This document shows positions 59,851-64,000 of a DNA stretch of 64,000 nucleotides, in pieces. Made by a program: the position numbers and the translations under genes. The stretch's first letter is position 1, and each line of letters starts with the position of its first letter. The stretch is from Cellulosimicrobium sp. ES-005 (lineage in GTDB: Bacteria > Actinomycetota > Actinomycetes > Actinomycetales > Cellulomonadaceae): positions 3,968,001-4,032,000 of the forward strand of contig NZ_CP159290.1 of the NCBI RefSeq assembly GCF_040448685.1. Reading direction: 5' to 3'. The notes beneath the pieces were generated by a model. The model made no database searches, had not been told where the DNA came from, and saw only the letters and a program-made list of their open reading frames with translations.

Positions 59851-61359
59851 ATGAGCAAGCCCTACGCGGACCGCGAGATCTGGTTCCTCACCGGGAGCCA
59901 GGACCTGTACGGAGAGGAGACGCTGCGGCAGGTCGCCGAGCAGTCCCAGGAGGTCGCGCGCGCCCTCGACGCGTCGCCGGACGTCCCGGCGACCGTGGTC
60001 TGGAAGCCCGTGCTCAAGGACGCCGGCTCGATCCGGCGCGCGATGCTCGACGCCAACGCGGACGACCGCGTCCTGGGCGTCGTGACGTGGATGCACACGT
60101 TCAGCCCCGCGAAGATGTGGATCGGGGGCCTCGACCAGCTCCGCAAGCCGCTCCTGCACCTGCACACGCAGGCGAACGTCGAGCTGCCGTGGGACACGAT
60201 CGACTTCGACTTCATGAACCTCAACCAGGCCGCGCACGGCGACCGCGAGTACGCGTACGTCGCGACGCGGCTCGGGGTGGCCCGCACGACGGTCGTCGGG
60301 CACGTCTCGAACCCGGCCGTCACCGCGCGCGTCGGCTCGTGGGTGCGCGGCGCCGCCGGATGGGCGGCGACGCACGAGCTGCGCCTCGCCCGCTTCGGCG
60401 ACAACATGCGCAACGTCGCGGTGACCGAGGGCGACAAGACCGAGGCCGAGCTCCGGTTCGGTGTGAGCGTGAACACGTGGGGCGTGAACGACCTCGTGCG
60501 CGCGGTCGAGGAGCTCTCCGAGGCCGACGTCGACGCGCTCGTCGCCGAGTACGAGGACCTCTACGACGTGGTCCCCGAGCTGCGCAAGGACGGCGACCGG
60601 CACGCCTCGCTGCGGTACGCGGCCCGGCAGGAGATCGCGCTCGAGACGTTCCTCGAGTCGGTCGGCGCCAAGGCGTTCACGACGAACTTCGAGGACCTGG
60701 GCGACCTGCGCCAGCTCCCCGGCATCGCCGTCCAGCGCCTCATGGCCAAGGGCTACGGGTTCGGCGCCGAGGGCGACTGGAAGACCGCCGTGCTCGTGCG
60801 CGCCGCGAAGGTCATGGGCGAAGGCCTGCCCGGCGGGGCGTCGCTCATGGAGGACTACACGTACGACCTCACGCCCGGCAGCGAGAAGATCCTCGGCGCG
60901 CACATGCTCGAGATCTGCCCCTCGCTCACGACCTCGAAGCCCCGGGTCGAGATCCACCCGCTCGGCATCGGCGGCAAGGAGGACCCGGTCCGCATGGTGT
61001 TCGACGCCGACCCGGGCGTCGGCGTCGTCGTGTCCCTCGCGGACATGCGCGACCGGTTCCGCCTGACCGCCAACGTGGTCGACGTCGTGGCGCCCTCGGC
61101 GCCGCTGCCGCACCTGCCCGTGGCGCGGGCGGTGTGGGAGCCGCGCCCCGACTTCGCGACCTCCGCCGAGGCGTGGCTCACCGCGGGCGGCGCGCACCAC
61201 ACGGTGCTCTCCACCGCGGCCGGCATCGACGCGTTCGAGGTCTTCGCGGACATCGCCCGCACCGAGCTCCTGGTCATCGACGAGGCCACGACGCGCCGAG
61301 GCTTCCGCGACCAGGTCCGGTGGAACCAGGTGTTCTACCGCGTCGCGCAGGGCCTCTGA
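59851..61359 (+). CDS. araA: L-arabinose isomerase
   Basis: A 502-residue enzyme converting L-arabinose to L-ribulose with a manganese centre. The start [15 protein letters not shown] is canonical; [36 protein letters not shown] and MEDYTYDL (with metal-binding Glu) follow, and the metal-binding His is in GAHMLEICP. The ATG at 59851 is preferred to one four codons earlier. Last gene of araB-araD-araA; a large hairpin lies after it. Confidence 0.97.
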   Translation: MSKPYADREIWFLTGSQDLYGEETLRQVAEQSQEVARALDASPDVPATVVWKPVLKDAGSIRRAMLDANADDRVLGVVTWMHTFSPAKMWIGGLDQLRKPLLHLHTQANVELPWDTIDFDFMNLNQAAHGDREYAYVATRLGVARTTVVGHVSNPAVTARVGSWVRGAAGWAATHELRLARFGDNMRNVAVTEGDKTEAELRFGVSVNTWGVNDLVRAVEELSEADVDALVAEYEDLYDVVPELRKDGDRHASLRYAARQEIALETFLESVGAKAFTTNFEDLGDLRQLPGIAVQRLMAKGYGFGAEGDWKTAVLVRAAKVMGEGLPGGASLMEDYTYDLTPGSEKILGAHMLEICPSLTTSKPRVEIHPLGIGGKEDPVRMVFDADPGVGVVVSLADMRDRFRLTANVVDVVAPSAPLPHLPVARAVWEPRPDFATSAEAWLTAGGAHHTVLSTAAGIDAFEVFADIARTELLVIDEATTRRGFRDQVRWNQVFYRVAQGL

Positions 61360-61375
61360 GCCCGTCCCGCCCTGA

Positions 61376-61458
61376 CGCCGAGAGAGCGATCCCGGCCGAG
61401 ACAGCGGCCTGCGGCACCAGTTCGCGCGCCGTCGCGGCCGTGCGTCGCTCTCTCGGCG
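61376..61458 (+). terminator. Large hairpin after araA
   Basis: Perfect 14-bp arms at 61376-61389 and 61445-61458 enclose 55 nt that contain further complementary CGGCCG pairs (61393-61398, 61435-61440), so a branched terminator is likely. Confidence 0.75.
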
Positions 61459-61525
61459 CCGTGGGGTCTCTTGGTCGGTGCGGTCGTGACCGAACCGTGA
61501 CGGGGGGTCGCTTCCCCTCGGCGCG

Positions 61526-61569
61526 TGTGAGCGCTAACATCGTCTCTCGGGAGGGTGTGAGCGATCACA
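61526..61569. promoter_or_regulatory. Two LacI-type operators before the arabinose importer
   Basis: TGTGAGCGCTAACA at 61526-61539, identical to the araB site, and TGTGAGCGATCACA at 61556-61569, a fully symmetric outer palindrome. Their centres are 30 bp apart, about three helix turns. They lie 250-290 bp before the binding-protein gene. Confidence 0.8.
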
Positions 61570-61712
61570 TCCGCAGGTCTGGGGCTCGGTGCCTCGGCAG
61601 GCTCCGCACGGACGGCACGCCGCAGTGTCGGGCGGTGACCACAACGGTTACCGAACGGTTATGCGGAATGCCGGGTCGGGGCTTGCGGGAGAGGTGCTGA
61701 CACCGCTAGACA

Positions 61713-61736
61713 TTGACACAAGCAAACATGTATCAA
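61713..61736. promoter_or_regulatory. AT-rich palindrome before the importer, possible promoter or activator site
   Basis: TTGACACA at 61713-61720 and TGTATCAA at 61729-61736 are inverted copies with one mismatch, 8 bp apart. TTGACA is also a perfect -35 box, but no good -10 box is at 16-18 bp. The local base composition is far more AT-rich than its surroundings. It may bind a second regulator. Confidence 0.45.
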
Positions 61737-61819
61737 CAAGAGTCAACAGCCCGACGGTGGGCTGGCACGACCCGACGACCCTCGGCACGGCGCCGAGGTC
61801 GCATCTCAAGGAGGAGAGC

Positions 61820-62836
61820 ATGTTCAGCACGACCAAGGCGCGCACGCGTCTGACGGGTGTCCTCGCCGGCGTGGCGGTCCTCGCGCTCGCGGCGTGCAGC
61901 AGCGGGGGCGGCAGCACGGACGACAGCAGCAACGACGCGGGTGGCGACGGCGGCAGCGGCGACACGATCGTCGTCGGCTTCTCGCAGGTGGGCGCCGAGT
62001 CCGGCTGGCGCGCGGCGAACACCAAGTCCATCCAGGACACGCTCACGGCCGAGAACGGGTTCGACCTCAAGTTCTCCGACGCGCAGCAGAAGCAGGAGAA
62101 CCAGATCCAGGCGATCCGCTCCTACATCGCGCAGGGCGTGGACGTCATCGCGTTCTCCCCGGTCGTCGAGTCCGGCTGGGACGCGGTGCTCGAGGAGGCC
62201 AAGCAGGCCGGCATCCCCGTGATCCTCACGGACCGCGCCGTGGACTCCGCGGACGACACCCTCTACGAGTCGTTCATCGGCTCCGACTTCGTCCTCGAGG
62301 GCGAGATGGCCGGTGACTGGGTCTCGGAGAACGTCGCGACCGAGCCCATCAACGTCGTCGAGCTCCAGGGCACCACCGGCGCGGCGCCCGCGATCGACCG
62401 CAAGACCGGGTTCGAGAACGCCACGAAGGACAACCCGAACGTCACGATCATCGACTCCCAGACGGGCAACTTCACGCGCGCCGAGGGCAAGACGGTCATG
62501 GAGGGCTTCCTCCAGGCGCACGACGACATCGACCTCGTCTACGCGCACAACGACGACATGGGCCTCGGTGCCATCGAGGCCATCGAGGCCGCGGGCCTCG
62601 TCCCGGGCGAGGACATCAAGATCGTCACCGTCGACGCGGTGAAGGACGGCATGCAGGCGCTCGCCGACGGCAAGATCAACTTCATCGTCGAGTGCAACCC
62701 GCTCCTCGGCCCGGACCTGGCGGAGATCATCAAGAAGGTCGTCGCGGGCGAGGAGGTCGAGAAGCGCATCGTCGTGGAGGACCAGTCCTTCACGCAGGAG
62801 CAGGCCGTCGAGGCGCTCCCGACGCGCGAGTACTGA
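61820..62836 (+). CDS. Sugar ABC transporter binding lipoprotein, YtfQ/RbsB type
   Basis: A 338-residue periplasmic-binding-protein-1 type protein. Basic start MFSTTKARTR, hydrophobic core and lipobox LALAAC put the lipid Cys near residue 25; a Ser/Gly/Asp-rich linker follows. The domain starts IVVGFSQVGAESGWRAANTK, very like E. coli YtfQ, which binds galactofuranose; related actinobacterial proteins bind L-arabinofuranose. Further marks are NQIQAIRSYIAQGVDVIAFSP and VYAHNDDMGLGAIEAIEAAG. AAGGAGGAG precedes the ATG at 61820. Operators shared with araB link it to arabinose. Confidence 0.92.
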   Translation: MFSTTKARTRLTGVLAGVAVLALAACSSGGGSTDDSSNDAGGDGGSGDTIVVGFSQVGAESGWRAANTKSIQDTLTAENGFDLKFSDAQQKQENQIQAIRSYIAQGVDVIAFSPVVESGWDAVLEEAKQAGIPVILTDRAVDSADDTLYESFIGSDFVLEGEMAGDWVSENVATEPINVVELQGTTGAAPAIDRKTGFENATKDNPNVTIIDSQTGNFTRAEGKTVMEGFLQAHDDIDLVYAHNDDMGLGAIEAIEAAGLVPGEDIKIVTVDAVKDGMQALADGKINFIVECNPLLGPDLAEIIKKVVAGEEVEKRIVVEDQSFTQEQAVEALPTREY

Positions 62837-62881
62837 CCGGCTCGGCGGCCCTCTCGGAGCGATCCGCGAGGACTCCCGCCC

Positions 62882-62960
62882 GGCGGGGCCGGTCCACGCC
62901 GACCGGCCCCGCCACCACGGACGGGTCGCGCGCCGGGAGAGCACGTCTCCCCGGCGCGCG
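62882..62960 (+). terminator. Two hairpins between binding-protein and ATPase genes
   Basis: Perfect 13-bp arms at 62882-62894 and 62901-62913 with a 6-nt loop, then 62927-62937 paired with 62950-62960 (11 bp, extended by AGA/TCT around a bulge). They lie in the 220-bp gap after the binding-protein gene and likely reduce downstream expression. Confidence 0.65.
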
Positions 62961-63056
62961 GCCGACGCACCACCGCCGGCATGCCGACGTCGCCGGCGTC
63001 CTGAGGCGACCCGGGGCCCGGCAGCCCCGTCGCCACCGCTGCACGGAAGGTCACCC

Positions 63057-64000
63057 ATGACTACCGCCGTCCCCGACGGTCGACCCGTCGTCGAGATGAC
63101 CGGGATCTCGATCGAGTTCCCGGGCGTCAAGGCGCTCGACGGAGTCGACCTCACGCTCCGGCCCGGAGAGGTCCACGCCCTCATGGGCGAGAACGGCGCC
63201 GGCAAGTCGACGCTCATCAAGGCGCTCACGGGCGTCTACTCGATCGACTCCGGTCGCATCGTCGTCGACGGCGCCGAGCACACGTTCTCCGGCCCGGGCG
63301 AGGCCCAGGCCGCCGGCGTCTCGCCGGTGTACCAGGAGGTCAACCTCTGCGAGAACCTCTCGGTCGCCGAGAACATCATGCTCGGCCACGAGCCGCGCCG
63401 CCTCGGCGCGATCGACTGGCGCACGACGCGCCGACGCGCGGGCGAGATGCTCGCCCGCCTCAACCTCGACATCGACCCGGCCTCGTCGCTCGCGGCCCAC
63501 TCGCTCGCCGTGCAGCAGCTCGTCGCGATCTGCCGTGCGCTCGTCGTCGAGTGCAAGGTCCTCATCCTCGACGAGCCGACCTCGAGCCTCGACGCGGACG
63601 AGGTCGCCCAGCTCTTCGCCGTCGTGCGGCGGCTGCGCGACGAGGGCGTCGCGATCCTCTTCGTCTCGCACTTCCTCGAGCAGGTCTACGAGATCTCGGA
63701 CCGCATGACGGTCCTGCGCAACGGGAAGCTCGTCGGCGAGTACGTGACCGCGGAGCTCCCGCGCCTCGAGCTCGTCTCCAAGATGATCGGCACCTCGCTC
63801 GAGGTGCTCGAGGAGCTCGAGGAGGCGCCCAAGCGCTCCGTGGCCGACCGCGACGGGACCACCCCGTTCGTCCAGGCCCTCGGCGTCGGCCGCAAGGGCT
63901 CGGTCCAGCCGTTCGACCTCGACGTGTACCCGGGCGAGGTCGTGGGCCTCGCCGGCCTGCTCGGCTCGGGCCGCACCGAGCTCGCGCGCCTGCTCGCCGG
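63057..64000 (+). CDS. Sugar ABC transporter ATPase, YtfR/RbsA type (cut by window end)
   Basis: The first 314 codons of a two-domain ATPase. Domain 1 has Walker A GENGAGKST near residue 45, Q-loop VYQEVNL, the signature replaced by SLAVQQLVAICRAL as is usual in this family, Walker B VLILDEPTSSLD and the switch His in LFVSHFLEQV. Domain 2 begins after residue 275 (GEVVGLAGLLGSGRTELARLLAG), with its degenerate Walker A. GGAAGG precedes the ATG at 63057. Energises the importer served by the YtfQ-type lipoprotein; permease genes should follow outside the window. Confidence 0.93.
   Translation, partial: MTTAVPDGRPVVEMTGISIEFPGVKALDGVDLTLRPGEVHALMGENGAGKSTLIKALTGVYSIDSGRIVVDGAEHTFSGPGEAQAAGVSPVYQEVNLCENLSVAENIMLGHEPRRLGAIDWRTTRRRAGEMLARLNLDIDPASSLAAHSLAVQQLVAICRALVVECKVLILDEPTSSLDADEVAQLFAVVRRLRDEGVAILFVSHFLEQVYEISDRMTVLRNGKLVGEYVTAELPRLELVSKMIGTSLEVLEELEEAPKRSVADRDGTTPFVQALGVGRKGSVQPFDLDVYPGEVVGLAGLLGSGRTELARLLA

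Overview
The window reads as chromosomal DNA of a very high-GC actinobacterium. Its gene content (mycothiol-type enzyme fold, GTP-type PEP carboxykinase next to a RamB/ScfR-type regulator, radA-disA-mutY housekeeping genes, many secreted glycosidases and sugar ABC systems) fits a plant-polymer degrading Micrococcales lineage such as Cellulosimicrobium, Isoptericola or Cellulomonas. The genus is an inference; no rRNA or tRNA gene was seen.

Layout. 1-5079: a beta-galactoside locus on the minus strand (GH42 beta-galactosidase, truncated by the window edge, solute-binding lipoprotein, two permeases) with a divergent LacI regulator and two mirrored operators. 5128-9314: xylose locus (ROK repressor, xylA, xylB, strong terminator). 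9344-16941: small secreted protein, trmL, an ECF sigma factor with its DGPF/YciI partner, a LysR-EamA divergent pair, trpS behind a Trp-Trp-Trp leader peptide, a long bidirectional terminator, a membrane protein and a PRC-barrel protein. 17093-23704: pckG with divergent regulator, peptidase, oxidoreductase, MDMPI-fold enzyme. 23844-29368: glpD-glpF-glpK with hairpins between the genes and a divergent SorC-type regulator. 29437-30042: argA behind an ARG box.

30035-46364 and 50507-54070 hold an L-arabinose oligosaccharide system: LacI regulator, ABC importer, GH127 beta-L-arabinofuranosidase with all expected metal and catalytic residues, a 1567-residue secreted enzyme that may be GH121 type, and a secreted GH43. 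The last two have the same 17-base element upstream and share a C-terminal domain. The parts are interleaved with housekeeping genes (mutY, a membrane protein, disA, radA, a K+ channel). An IS110-family element sits between GH121-like and disA, inserted in a 21-bp tandem repeat; removing 1380 bp restores one exact 21-bp unit.

54239-64000: membrane-anchored protein, proC translationally coupled to a third LacI regulator, araB-araD-araA, and the start of a second arabinose-type importer (binding lipoprotein and ATPase, the latter cut by the window end), with TGTGAGCG-type operators in front of araB and in front of the importer.

Together the genes support outside cleavage of arabinose-containing plant glycans, uptake of short arabinosides and arabinose, intracellular GH127 cleavage, and AraA/AraB/AraD conversion to xylulose 5-phosphate, the same product made by XylA/XylB. 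Several sugar-binding protein genes are followed by GC hairpins, which probably sets their higher expression relative to the downstream genes.
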